This document shows, in pieces, positions 26,181 through 34,557 of a stretch of 64,000 nucleotides of DNA. The notes beneath the pieces were generated by a model. It saw nothing but the letters and a program-made list of their open reading frames with translations, did not search any database and was not told the DNA's origin. Made by a program: the position numbers and the translations under genes. The DNA is taken from positions 25,329 through 89,328 of the forward strand of contig DATBHR010000109.1 in NCBI GenBank assembly GCA_036557365.1. Reading direction: 5' to 3'. This DNA comes from DATKHR01 sp036557365. GTDB taxonomy: Bacteria; Acidobacteriota; Vicinamibacteria; Vicinamibacterales; CAVVIG01. Numbering within the stretch: the first letter of the stretch is position 1; every line of letters begins with the position of its first letter.

Positions 26181-28309
26181 GCGAACGGATCCTGAGCGTA
26201 CGGCTGAGGCACGATCACGATGTCGTTGGCGCACGGCGCCGCGCGCGCCAGATTGCCGCCGCCCTCGGATTCGACGGCGTCGATCAGACCCGCATCGCGA
26301 CGGCCGTGTCCGAGCTCGCGCGCAATGCCTTCGAGTACGCCGGTGGTGGCAGCGTCGAATATCTCGTCGAAGGTTCGCTGCCGCCGCAGGTGATGGTGGT
26401 GCGTGTCATCGACGAGGGTCCGGGCATTTCGAATCTCGACGCGGTGATGTCGGGACAATACCGCTCGGAGTCGGGCATGGGCCTCGGCATCGTCGGCACG
26501 CGGCGCCTGATGGACGCGTTCGACATCAAGTCGAACGGCAACGGCACGACCGTCACAGCCAAAAAGATTTTTTCGAAACGGGCGCCCTTCTTCACGACGC
26601 CGCACCTGAACAGCCTCGCACAGCGGCTGCTCGGCGAGCCTCCTGCGGGACCGATCGAGGAAGTGCAGCAGCAGAACCAGGAGCTGCTGCGCGCGCTCGA
26701 AGCACTCAACTCGCGTCAGGAGGAGCTCGAACGCGTCAATCGAGAGCTCGAGGACACGAACCGCGGCGTCGTCGCGCTGTACGCCGAGCTCGAGGAGCGC
26801 GCGGACCATCTGCGTCGCGCCGACGACCTGAAGACGCGATTCCTGTCGAACATGACGCACGAGTTCCGGACGCCCGTGAACTCGATTCTCGCGCTCACCA
26901 ACCTCCTGACGGAGCGCCTCGGCGGCGCGCCCGATCAGAAGGACGAGCTGTTCTACATCCGCAAGTCGGGGCAGCAGCTCGCCGAGCTCGTCGACGACCT
27001 GCTCGATATCGCGAAGGCCGAAGCCGGCAAAATCGACATCAGGCCAGCGCCGTTCGAGATCTCCGGGCTGTTCGGCGCGCTGCGCGGGATGCTGCGGCCG
27101 CTCCTCGTCACCTCCTCCGTCGCGCTCGTCTTCGAGGAAACGGCGCCGGATCTGCCGCCGATCTACTCCGACGAAAGCAAGGTGTCGCAGATTCTCCGCA
27201 ACTTCATCTCGAACGCGCTGAAGTACACGGAACGCGGCGAGGTCCGCGTATCGGCCCGGCTCACGCCCAATCGCGACGGCGTGGAGTTCAGCGTGACCGA
27301 TACGGGCATCGGCATTCCCGAACAGGACGTCGATCGCGTGTTCGACGAGTTCGTGCAGATCGAAAATCCGCTGCAGCGGCGCGTCAAGGGGACTGGTCTC
27401 GGACTGCCGCTCTCCAAGCGCCTCGCGGAGCTGCTCGGCGGCACCATCGGCGTGTCGAGCACGCTCGGCCTCGGGTCCACCTTCTCGGTCACCATTCCAA
27501 TGGCGTACCGTTCGGCGTCGGTCGAAGCGCCTGGACCGGTTCAGGCGGGACGCGTGCCGGTCCTCGTGATCGAAGACTCCGACGAGGATCTGCTCATCTA
27601 CGAGCGCGCGCTGTTCGGCACCAGGTTCCAGATCGTGCCGGCCCGATCGATCCCGGCGGCGACGCGGGCGCTCGACGTCATGCGGCCGGACGCGATCGTG
27701 CTCGACCTGCGCCTGCAGGGCGAAGACGCGTGGGCGTTCCTCACGAAGCTCAAACGCGACGAACGCACCGCGGCGGTTCCGTTGATCGTGGCCTCGACGA
27801 TCGACGATCGAGCCAAGGGCCTCGCGCTCGGCGCCGACGCGTACGGTGTCAAGCCGCTCGATCCCAACTGGCTGCGCTCGACGCTCGACACGCTCATGCC
27901 CGCGCCGCGCACGCCGATCCGGGTCCTCACGGTTGACGACGAAGACACGGCGCGGTTCATTGTTCGGGAGATGCTGAACGATGCGCAGTACCGCGTGGCC
28001 GAAGCAGGGTCTGGACGCGAGGCGCTGCGTCTCATCAAGGAACTGCCGCCTGACATCGTTTTGCTGGACTTGAAGCTGACCGACATGACGGGTCTCGACG
28101 TCTGCGACCGCCTGCACAACGATCCGGAGACCGCGCGCATCCCGGTCGTGCTCGTCACGTCGCATCAACTCTCGCCGCACGAACGCCGCGTCTTCGGAGG
28201 CACGCGAACGGTGCTGTCGAAGTCGGCGCTCACCCGCGACAACCTGCGATCCGCGATCGACGACAATCTTACCGTCGGACACAGCAGCCAGCCTGGAGCA
28301 TCGCGTTGA
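26177..28309 (+). CDS. RsbT-like/hybrid histidine kinase with two receivers
   Basis: A 710-residue protein starting at GTG inside the previous stop (GTGA). Order: an RsbT-like GHKL domain (about 1-130, SELARNAFEYAGGG, VIDEGPGISN), a coiled coil (about 162-215), HisKA with His228 in SNMTHEFRTPVNS, HATPase_c (about 330-442, TDTGIGIPE, GTGLGLPLSKRL), a receiver with Asp510 and Lys559 (about 460-575), and a second receiver with Asp631 (about 581-700). It joins stressosome-type and two-component domains in one chain, so it may take the stress signal from the RST core into a phosphorelay. The frame is open upstream, but that part is shadow sequence. Confidence 0.92.
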   Translation: MSERILSVRLRHDHDVVGARRRARQIAAALGFDGVDQTRIATAVSELARNAFEYAGGGSVEYLVEGSLPPQVMVVRVIDEGPGISNLDAVMSGQYRSESGMGLGIVGTRRLMDAFDIKSNGNGTTVTAKKIFSKRAPFFTTPHLNSLAQRLLGEPPAGPIEEVQQQNQELLRALEALNSRQEELERVNRELEDTNRGVVALYAELEERADHLRRADDLKTRFLSNMTHEFRTPVNSILALTNLLTERLGGAPDQKDELFYIRKSGQQLAELVDDLLDIAKAEAGKIDIRPAPFEISGLFGALRGMLRPLLVTSSVALVFEETAPDLPPIYSDESKVSQILRNFISNALKYTERGEVRVSARLTPNRDGVEFSVTDTGIGIPEQDVDRVFDEFVQIENPLQRRVKGTGLGLPLSKRLAELLGGTIGVSSTLGLGSTFSVTIPMAYRSASVEAPGPVQAGRVPVLVIEDSDEDLLIYERALFGTRFQIVPARSIPAATRALDVMRPDAIVLDLRLQGEDAWAFLTKLKRDERTAAVPLIVASTIDDRAKGLALGADAYGVKPLDPNWLRSTLDTLMPAPRTPIRVLTVDDEDTARFIVREMLNDAQYRVAEAGSGREALRLIKELPPDIVLLDLKLTDMTGLDVCDRLHNDPETARIPVVLVTSHQLSPHERRVFGGTRTVLSKSALTRDNLRSAIDDNLTVGHSSQPGASR

Positions 28310-29760
28310 CGGCCACTCACCGGATTCTCGTCGTCGACGACATGGACGCCGGCCGATTCGTCAAAGTGCAGACCCTGCGACGCGCCGGCTTCGAGGTCTC
28401 CGAGGCCGGAACGGGCAGCGACGCGTTGAAGACGGTCGAAAAGCAGAGGCCCGATCTGGTCATCCTCGACGTCAACCTGCCGGACATCAGCGGGCTCGAA
28501 GTCAGCCGGCGGCTTCGCCTCCTCGATCTGCCCGCGCTTCAGATCCTGCAGATCTCGAACACGGCGGTCACGCCGGCCGATCGCGTCCGCGGCCTCGACG
28601 AAGGCGCTGATGTGTACCTCGTCGAGCCGGTCGAATCCGACGTGCTGATCGCGACGGTCAACGCGCTGCTTCGCGTGCATCGCGCGGAGAAGGCGCTGAG
28701 CGTCGCGCTCGCGAACGAGCGGCGCGCGCGGCAGATTGCCGAAGAAGCCAGCCGGCTGAAGGACGACTTCATCGCGACGCTGTCCCACGAACTGCGGACG
28801 CCGCTCAACGCGCTCATGGGGTGGATCTGGCAGCTGCAGCACAGCACGCTCACGGAGAGCGCCCGCACGCGAGCGCTCGACAGCCTCGAACGCAACGGCC
28901 GCATGCAGGCACAGCTCATCAACGATCTGCTCGACGTCTCGAGGATCTCGAAGGGCAAGCTGCAGCTTCAGATGCAGCTGGTCAACCTCGGGCTCGTGGC
29001 GCAGGCCGCGTGCGAGGTCGTGCGTGACGCCGCCGCAAAAAAGCAGATCGACTTCCAGGTCCGCGTGACGCCGGCCTGCGTTGCCGGCGACCGCGGACGC
29101 CTGCAGCAGATCATCACGAACCTGCTGACCAACGCGGTGCAGTTCACGCCGACGGGCGGACGGATCACGCTGACGGTCGGCGGCGACGACCAGAACGCGA
29201 CGCTGAGCGTGACCGACACTGGCGCGGGGATCGATGCGGCGTTTCTCCCGTACGTCTTCGACCCGTTCCGTCAGGGCGACGGAAGTCCCAGCCGCAGGCA
29301 TGGCGGCCTTGGTCTCGGCCTCGCCGTCGTCCGTCAGCTGGTCGACCTGCATGGCGGCGACGTGGTCGTCGCGAGCAGCGGTCTCGGCCGCGGTGCAACG
29401 TTCACCGTAACGCTGCCGCGCGAAACGGTGCTCACCTGCCCGACGGACGATGCCGAAGCGGATTTACTCCTGAAGGACGTCAGGATTGCGATCTGTTCGG
29501 ACGACGAGGCCTCACGCCAGGCGATCCAGAGCACGCTGGAGGCCGCGGGCGCGAAAGTCAGCGTCGCTCCGGCGAGCGGCGCATTTCACATCGCTGCAGC
29601 TGACGCGGATCTCGTCGTCACGACCGGGCCGCAGCAGCGCGTCGGCGTGCGCCGGCCGGACCTCAGCGAGACCGCGACCGAATGGGGGACGTACTCCGTC
29701 GCACAGCCAGCCGACATCGTCCGTCGCATCGCACACATGACGCAGGTGAAGCCGGCGTGA
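28306..29760 (+). CDS. receiver-histidine kinase with degenerate C-terminal receiver
   Basis: A 484-residue protein that starts at TTG, four bases inside the previous gene. A receiver (about 5-122) has Asp55 in LVILDVNLPD, but the usual Lys is replaced: YLVEPVE has Glu where KP is expected. HisKA follows (His161 in ATLSHELRTPLNALMG), then HATPase_c (about 270-385, TDTGAGID, GGLGLGLAVVRQL). The last 90 residues look like a receiver that has lost its phosphoacceptor (RIAICSDDEASRQAIQSTLE, ADADLVVTTG). It is the last gene of the stressosome operon. Confidence 0.9.
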   Translation: MTATHRILVVDDMDAGRFVKVQTLRRAGFEVSEAGTGSDALKTVEKQRPDLVILDVNLPDISGLEVSRRLRLLDLPALQILQISNTAVTPADRVRGLDEGADVYLVEPVESDVLIATVNALLRVHRAEKALSVALANERRARQIAEEASRLKDDFIATLSHELRTPLNALMGWIWQLQHSTLTESARTRALDSLERNGRMQAQLINDLLDVSRISKGKLQLQMQLVNLGLVAQAACEVVRDAAAKKQIDFQVRVTPACVAGDRGRLQQIITNLLTNAVQFTPTGGRITLTVGGDDQNATLSVTDTGAGIDAAFLPYVFDPFRQGDGSPSRRHGGLGLGLAVVRQLVDLHGGDVVVASSGLGRGATFTVTLPRETVLTCPTDDAEADLLLKDVRIAICSDDEASRQAIQSTLEAAGAKVSVAPASGAFHIAAADADLVVTTGPQQRVGVRRPDLSETATEWGTYSVAQPADIVRRIAHMTQVKPA

Positions 29761-29767
29761 CACCATG

Positions 29768-29783
29768 GCGCGGTTCTTCCGCG
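29768..29783. terminator. possible short hairpin after the stressosome operon
   Basis: Eight bases after the stop of the last operon gene stands CGCGG-TTCTT-CCGCG, a perfect five-bp stem with a five-base loop, and the convergent gene's stop is at 29792. It could act as a weak bidirectional terminator. The stem is short and no T run follows. Confidence 0.25.
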
Positions 29784-29791
29784 TCGAAACG

Positions 29792-30061
29792 CTACAGTTC
29801 GGTGACGAGGCCGGATTTCTGCCGGCCGATGACGAGGTCTCGCGCAAGACCGACGACGTGATCGCGAAGCGGTTCCGAGTCGAGCGGCCTGTCGCGAGGG
29901 ACGTCGAAGAGCAGGTCCGCGCCCGTGCCGAGCACTTCGACCGTCACAGTGAATCGTTCCGGGCTGCTGTCGTCGACGTCCGCCACTTCTAGCGTCCAGA
30001 TGCGGCCGTTCTCCTCGAAAGCGACCCCGTCCACGACGGCGACGAAATCATCAGCGATCAT
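29792..30061 (-). CDS. small protein of unknown function
   Basis: An 89-residue acidic protein without membrane segment or signal: it begins MIADDFVAVVDGVAF and continues with GRIWTLEVADVDDSSPERFT. The even mix of residues and the beta-strand-like pattern suggest a real soluble protein, not a shadow frame. A GGAG lies about 11 bases before the ATG at 30061. It converges on the stressosome operon and precedes two further small frames on the same strand. No function is recognised. Confidence 0.55.
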   Translation of the reverse strand: MIADDFVAVVDGVAFEENGRIWTLEVADVDDSSPERFTVTVEVLGTGADLLFDVPRDRPLDSEPLRDHVVGLARDLVIGRQKSGLVTEL

Positions 30062-30084
30062 TCAGTGTCGGCTCCGCGCGCACT

Positions 30085-30291
30085 TCAGCGTTTGTGATCG
30101 CGCTCGTTCTGACGACGACGGTTGAACAGGCGGCGGGCGGCGCGCTCGAGGAGCTCGGCCTCCGCCATCATCCACACGTCCGTCGTTCCGATCGACGTCG
30201 ACATTCGCTCGAGCAGGATCTCGTACGCGAATTCCCCGATCTCGTCATCGGTGGGATAGACGTCCCTGGGAAGGTCCGGTCGAAACGGCAC
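30085..30291 (-). CDS. small protein with weak DUF2934 resemblance
   Basis: A 68-residue frame that starts at GTG. Its core (DEIGEFAYEILLERMSTSIG, then WMMAEAELLERAARRLF) is amphipathic and helical and loosely resembles DUF2934, whose pattern is a helix with AYE followed by W-x-x-AE-x-EL. The charged end (NRRRQNERDHKR) is basic. The start could also be the internal ATG at MSTSIG. It lies 23 bases upstream of the 29792-30061 gene on the same strand. Confidence 0.4.
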   Translation of the reverse strand: MPFRPDLPRDVYPTDDEIGEFAYEILLERMSTSIGTTDVWMMAEAELLERAARRLFNRRRQNERDHKR

Positions 30292-30370
30292 CGCATGGCT
30301 CCGCTGGATAGTTCACCGACGGCATTACCGGGCCGCTCGTGCGAAGCGACCCGGCCCGCCGCACACCGGT

Positions 30371-30517
30371 TCAATCGCGATCCGCGTGAGGCTCGCGCGA
30401 TTCGTCGCGATCGTCGGACTCACCTTCTTCAGAATGTTCGATGTCTTCGTCGATACGATCGATCGCACCGTCCTCGAGGTTCTGATCTGGCTGCCGGTCT
30501 TCACGGTCTTCGACCAT
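30371..30517 (-). CDS. possible very acidic 48-residue protein
   Basis: A short frame MVEDREDRQPDQNLEDG followed by an Asp/Glu-rich tail, starting at ATG 30517 with GGGGGG seven bases before it. Composition is extreme (about 40 percent acidic), and third-position GC is lower than in the neighbouring genes, so it may be chance. The plus strand of the same stretch reads as a hydrophobic frame that runs meaninglessly into the methyltransferase gene. Confidence 0.3.
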   Translation of the reverse strand: MVEDREDRQPDQNLEDGAIDRIDEDIEHSEEGESDDRDESREPHADRD

Positions 30518-30615
30518 CTGATACCCCCCGGCGATATCGTGCGACGTGGACGTCAGCACCGTGTGTCCGCGAACGCTCGTTCGCGTAAATTCTCGGCCGG
30601 ACCCAGCCGCACCGG

Positions 30616-31293
30616 TCACACCGTTCTGCGGCAGAGCACGACGGACGACACGCGCGGCATGTTCACCTGCTCGACCAGCCGCGGCGTCAGGCCGCTCTCC
30701 CGCATGAACGTCTCGAAGTCGAGCTGCCAGTTGACGCCGGAAATCGTCGCCGCCGCTTTGCCGACGGCCCAGTCGACGACGTCGCCGGCCGTGCCGGCGT
30801 GCGCGAAATGATTGAGCAGCACGATTCGCCCGCCGGGGCGGCAGACCCGAATCATTTCGCGGGCCACGGCGATCGGATCAGGCACGACGTTGACCACGTA
30901 CGGCGCGTACACCGCGTCGAAGCACTCGTCGTGACACGCCAGGCGCGCCGCATCCATCCGGCACAGGGCGATCCCCGCGACCGGCCGTCGCCGCAGGCGT
31001 GAACGCGCCTGCGCGATCATCGAGCCCGACAGATCGATGGCGACGACGCGGCAGCCTGGTGGGTACTGCGACAGCCCGAAGCCGGTCCCGACGCCGACCT
31101 CGAGGATGCGCTCGCCCGATCGCGGCGACAGGTGCGTCATCGCGCGCCGGCGGCCCGGCTGCAGCATCGCGCCGTAGATGACGTCGTAGATCGGCGCGAG
31201 CCGCTGGTAAACGAGATCGACGGTCGCTGAGGACAAGGTGGTCAGGGCGCGAGCCGATACGCGGTCGAGAACACTATCGACCAGAAGTAACAA
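30616..31293 (-). CDS. pmtA: phosphatidylethanolamine N-methyltransferase-like enzyme
   Basis: A class I SAM methyltransferase of about 225 residues. Motif I is EVGVGTGFGLSQYPPG, motif II AIDLSGSMIAQARSR, then YAPYVVNVVPDP and IRVCRPGGRIVLLNHFAH, closely following the Rhodobacter/Sinorhizobium PmtA type that converts phosphatidylethanolamine to phosphatidylcholine by three methylations. QRLAPIYDVIYG near the N-terminus is also typical. The start is unsure: the frame opens with TTG at 31293, and GTG codons lie a few residues in. A phosphatidylserine decarboxylase gene, which would make its substrate, lies about 2.4 kb away. The activity is inferred from pattern, not proven. Confidence 0.8.
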   Translation of the reverse strand: MLLLVDSVLDRVSARALTTLSSATVDLVYQRLAPIYDVIYGAMLQPGRRRAMTHLSPRSGERILEVGVGTGFGLSQYPPGCRVVAIDLSGSMIAQARSRLRRRPVAGIALCRMDAARLACHDECFDAVYAPYVVNVVPDPIAVAREMIRVCRPGGRIVLLNHFAHAGTAGDVVDWAVGKAAATISGVNWQLDFETFMRESGLTPRLVEQVNMPRVSSVVLCRRTV

Positions 31294-31408
31294 CGCGATG
31301 TCGTTCGCGCAAATTTATCGGCTCGCGGCTTCGTTGTGGTTGACGAGCGCACGTGATCGCGGTGTAGTAATCGCGCACGTCGTTGGCTTCACATCCGAGG
31401 AGGCACGA

Positions 31409-32014
31409 ATGACGTTTCGCGAGGCTCTCGCCGAACAGCGCTGGGACGATCACCGCTTCTACCATCACAGCCGGATCAACCAGTCGCTGCATCTCGTCAG
31501 CGCGCTCAGCTTCATCTGCTCGTACGTCCTGTTGTTCGTCCAGCCGGTCGCCGCGGTCTTCGTCGCGTGGCTGTTCGCGATGCCGACGCGCCAGGCCGGG
31601 CACTTCTTCTTCGAACCGAAGGGATACGACCACGCGAACCACGCGACGCACGAGCACAAGGAGCAGGTGAAGGTCGGCTATAACCTGTTCAGGAAAGCGG
31701 TCCTGCTCTCCATCTGGGCGTTGTCGCCGCTCGTGCTGCTCGCGGATCCGACATGCTTCGGGCTCCTCTCGCCGCAGTCGACCTGGCTCGGCATCCTCGA
31801 TTCCGTCGCCAGGATCTGGCTGTTCGTGGGCGCCGGCGCCGTCCTGTTCCGGACCGTCCACCTCTTCTTCCTGCGCGACGTGCAGACGGGACTGGTCTGG
31901 TGCACGAAAATCCTGACCGACCCCTTTCACGACGTGAAGCTCTACGGAAAATCGCCGCTGTATCTGTTCAGAGGCGAGCTGTTCGACCCGATCGTGTCCG
32001 ACGACGCCGCGTGA
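31409..32014 (+). CDS. Mpo1/DUF962-like His-rich membrane protein
   Basis: A 201-residue protein with four hydrophobic segments (about 28-45, 47-58, 97-113 and 135-155) and many histidines: HHSRINQSLHL (19-29), AGHFFFEP (63-70) and DHANHATHEHKE (74-85). The HxxxxNxxxH plus GHFFxE pattern resembles the Mpo1-like (DUF962) proteins; yeast Mpo1 is an Fe(II) dioxygenase that shortens 2-hydroxy fatty acids. ATG 31409 is chosen for the GAGGAGG before it. Its 3' end overlaps the convergent aminotransferase gene by 73 bases. It belongs to a lipid-related group. Confidence 0.7.
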   Translation: MTFREALAEQRWDDHRFYHHSRINQSLHLVSALSFICSYVLLFVQPVAAVFVAWLFAMPTRQAGHFFFEPKGYDHANHATHEHKEQVKVGYNLFRKAVLLSIWALSPLVLLADPTCFGLLSPQSTWLGILDSVARIWLFVGAGAVLFRTVHLFFLRDVQTGLVWCTKILTDPFHDVKLYGKSPLYLFRGELFDPIVSDDAA

Positions 32015-33681
32015 GCGGCTGCGTGACGGCGCGGAGCGAGGCGCGCCGCGATCAGTTCGCGCAGCAGCTGGCGCCGAATTGCGCCGTCGGTCAGCAACGG
32101 CGACTCCCACCACCACCCGTCGTCGCGCATCGCCCTCGCCGCCGCGACGAAGCGATCCAGCACGGCGGCGACGTCGTCGTCCGAAAAGTTGTGGCTGAAA
32201 ATGAGCCGGCCGGTGCCCACCCAGCTCAGCGCCAGACCCTCGGCACGCAGGTAGTACTGGAACATCCAGTTGTAGCGCGACGGCGTCGTGTAGATGACCG
32301 TCCAGATCGACACCAGGTGCTCCACGCAGACCGGCAGCCGTTCGCGCGCGAGCCTGGCGTTCAGGGCGCTCGCACGCGCATTCCAGACGGCATCGAGGTC
32401 GTCGTACGTCCGCCGGATGTCGGGTTCGTCCAGACGGCGGAAGAACTCGGCCATCGCGCCCATCACGTACGGATGCGAATTGAACGTCCCGCGCGCGAAG
32501 CACAGATCGGACGGGCGGTCGTCGCGGAAGCGTTTCATCAACCCGGCTTTCCCGCAGACGACGCCGACCGGAAGTCCGCCGCCGACGGTCTTCCCGTACG
32601 TGACGAGATCCGCGGCCACGCCGAAGTACTCCTGGGCGCCGCCGCGCGCGATTCGGAACCCGACGAAGACCTCGTCGAAGATCAGGAGGATCGATCGTTT
32701 CGTGCACACCTCGCGAAGCGCCTGCAGCCATTCCGTGTAGGCGCGCCGATCGAATTGCGCGCTGCGGCCGCTGGCCACGAGCGTCCCGTCGCTCGGCGCG
32801 CTCCGGTTCGGATGCAGCGACTGGATGGGATTGACGAGCGCGCACGCGATGTCCCGGCGGCTGTCGAGCACCGCGAGCGTCGCGGGATCCATCTCCTTCA
32901 GCGTGTAGGTTTCGTGGACGGCCGCCGGATTGCCAGGCCCTGGCTGCACGTCGTCCCACCACCCGTGATAGGCGCCTGCGAAGCGAACGACGTGCGAGCG
33001 CCGCGTGTGAAAGCGCGCGAGGCGGACCGCCTGCATGACGGCTTCCGTACCCGACATGTGAAACGACACGTCGTCCATGCCCGAGATCTCGCGGAGCCTG
33101 GCGACGTTGTGCTCGATGATCGGGTGATACGGGCCGAGCACGGGGCCGAGATCGCGCACCCGCGCGATGCCCGCGTCGACGCAGTCCTTGTAGAAGTCGT
33201 ACCCGAAGAGGTTGACGCCGTAGGAACCCGTCAGATCGTACGCGGCGTTGCCATCGAGATCGGAGACCAGCACCCCTGCGGACGCGCCGACGACGGGACC
33301 GACGGGCAGCTGTTCGGCGACCTGCCGACGGTACTGGAACGGGACGCGATAGGCGTTCGTCAGCTGGAGATCGGGAACCATCGACGCCAGCCGCTGGTAC
33401 GCCTGCGTCCGCGGCGCCCGGCCGGCGAAGAAGTGCGCGAGCCTGTCGAATGCGGCCTGCCGGCGCCGCCGGTAGTCGGACGGCGCGCCGTCGGAGCCGA
33501 AGAAGCGGTCGTCATCGAAGCCGTAGAACGGGACCGCACGGGCGATCGTCTTCGCCCATCGGGGATGGCCGTCGAGCGAACGTGCCTTCGCGCGGCTCAA
33601 CAGGAGTCTCGCGCGTGCGCTGCGCAGCAGCAGCCAGAAACCGATGCACGCTCCTGCTGCCCAGATCATGCGGACGATCAT
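31942..33681 (-). CDS. membrane-anchored class III aminotransferase
   Basis: A 579-residue PLP enzyme of the glutamate-1-semialdehyde-aminomutase-like class III family. It has an N-terminal membrane helix (about 5-22), which soluble relatives lack. GTEAVMQAVRLAR (about 211-223) is the cofactor phosphate site, Asp336 in LLIFDEVFVG binds the pyridine nitrogen, and Lys364 in TYGKTVGGGLP should form the Schiff base. About 110 residues precede the catalytic core, and the final 40 residues are low complexity. Divergent from the phosphatidylserine decarboxylase gene (5 bases between starts) and overlapping the Mpo1-like gene, it may modify an amino-containing lipid. The substrate is unknown. Confidence 0.88.
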   Translation of the reverse strand: MIVRMIWAAGACIGFWLLLRSARARLLLSRAKARSLDGHPRWAKTIARAVPFYGFDDDRFFGSDGAPSDYRRRRQAAFDRLAHFFAGRAPRTQAYQRLASMVPDLQLTNAYRVPFQYRRQVAEQLPVGPVVGASAGVLVSDLDGNAAYDLTGSYGVNLFGYDFYKDCVDAGIARVRDLGPVLGPYHPIIEHNVARLREISGMDDVSFHMSGTEAVMQAVRLARFHTRRSHVVRFAGAYHGWWDDVQPGPGNPAAVHETYTLKEMDPATLAVLDSRRDIACALVNPIQSLHPNRSAPSDGTLVASGRSAQFDRRAYTEWLQALREVCTKRSILLIFDEVFVGFRIARGGAQEYFGVAADLVTYGKTVGGGLPVGVVCGKAGLMKRFRDDRPSDLCFARGTFNSHPYVMGAMAEFFRRLDEPDIRRTYDDLDAVWNARASALNARLARERLPVCVEHLVSIWTVIYTTPSRYNWMFQYYLRAEGLALSWVGTGRLIFSHNFSDDDVAAVLDRFVAAARAMRDDGWWWESPLLTDGAIRRQLLRELIAARLAPRRHAAAHAASSDTIGSNSSPLNRYSGDFP

Positions 33682-33686
33682 CGGCG

Positions 33687-34556
33687 ATGAGCCTTCCGAG
33701 AGCGCTCCAGCAGTTCCTGCAGCAGGACGACGTCAACTTCGTCCTGACGAATCAGGTGCCGCGGCGTCTCCTGACCCGCTTCATGGGCTGGTTCAGCGAG
33801 ATCGAGCAGCCGGTGGTCCGCGACATCTCGATGGCGGCGTGGCAGCTGTTCGGAGGCGATCTGAACCTGCACGAGGCCGAGACCACCGAGTTCCGCAGCG
33901 TGCACGAATGCTTCGTCCGGCGCCTCAAAGCCGGCGCCCGCCCGGTGGATCAGACCGCCGGCGTGCTCGTCAGCCCCTGCGACGCGATCGTCGGCGCGTG
34001 CGGACGGCTCGACGGTGAAACGGCCATCCAGGCCAAAGGGTTCGCGTATCCGCTGAGCGACCTGCTCGCCTCGAGCGCGCTCGTGGATCGGTATCGTGAC
34101 GGCCATTTCGTCACGCTGCGCCTCACCTCGTGCATGTATCACCGTTTCCACGCGCCGTACGACTGCGACGTGGACGGCATCGACTACATCTCCGGCGACA
34201 TGTGGAACGTGAATCCCGTCGCGCTCAGGCGCGTCTCGCGTCTCTTCTGCAAGAACGAACGCGTGGTCATCGACACGAGGCTCCGCGGGCTGTCGGAATC
34301 GGCCACGCTCGTCGCCGTCGGCGCGATTCTCGTGGGCTGCATCTGCCTCACCTTCGTCGACACACCGCTCAACCTGCAGTACCGCGGTCCGAACACGATT
34401 CCCTGCCGCGCCTCGTTCGCGAAGGGCGATGAGATGGGCTACTTCCGCCATGGATCGACCATCCTTGTCTTTGCCACCCGCGATCTCGTGCTCGCACACG
34501 GTGTCGTCGACGGCGTACCAATCCGCATGGGCGAGCCGCTGCTGATCCACGCCTAG
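33687..34556 (+). CDS. psd: phosphatidylserine decarboxylase proenzyme
   Basis: A 289-residue proenzyme. The autocleavage motif is HGST (residues 255-258, in GYFRHGSTILVF), where most relatives have LGST; Ser257 would become the pyruvoyl group. Asp99 (SPCDAIVG) and His155 (YHRFHAPYD) match the E. coli Asp90 and His147 that drive self-processing. MWNVNPVAL and FVDTPLNLQYRG are further family blocks. It converts phosphatidylserine to phosphatidylethanolamine at the membrane. I chose ATG 33687, directly before the first conserved helix; no strong ribosome site is visible. It converges on the glycosyltransferase gene, with one base between stops. Confidence 0.88.
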   Translation: MSLPRALQQFLQQDDVNFVLTNQVPRRLLTRFMGWFSEIEQPVVRDISMAAWQLFGGDLNLHEAETTEFRSVHECFVRRLKAGARPVDQTAGVLVSPCDAIVGACGRLDGETAIQAKGFAYPLSDLLASSALVDRYRDGHFVTLRLTSCMYHRFHAPYDCDVDGIDYISGDMWNVNPVALRRVSRLFCKNERVVIDTRLRGLSESATLVAVGAILVGCICLTFVDTPLNLQYRGPNTIPCRASFAKGDEMGYFRHGSTILVFATRDLVLAHGVVDGVPIRMGEPLLIHA

Positions 34557-34557
34557 C

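Noticed and set aside
30386..30811. 141-residue plus-strand frame with hydrophobic start
   Set aside because: After a hydrophobic stretch it runs into meaningless sequence antisense to the methyltransferase gene.
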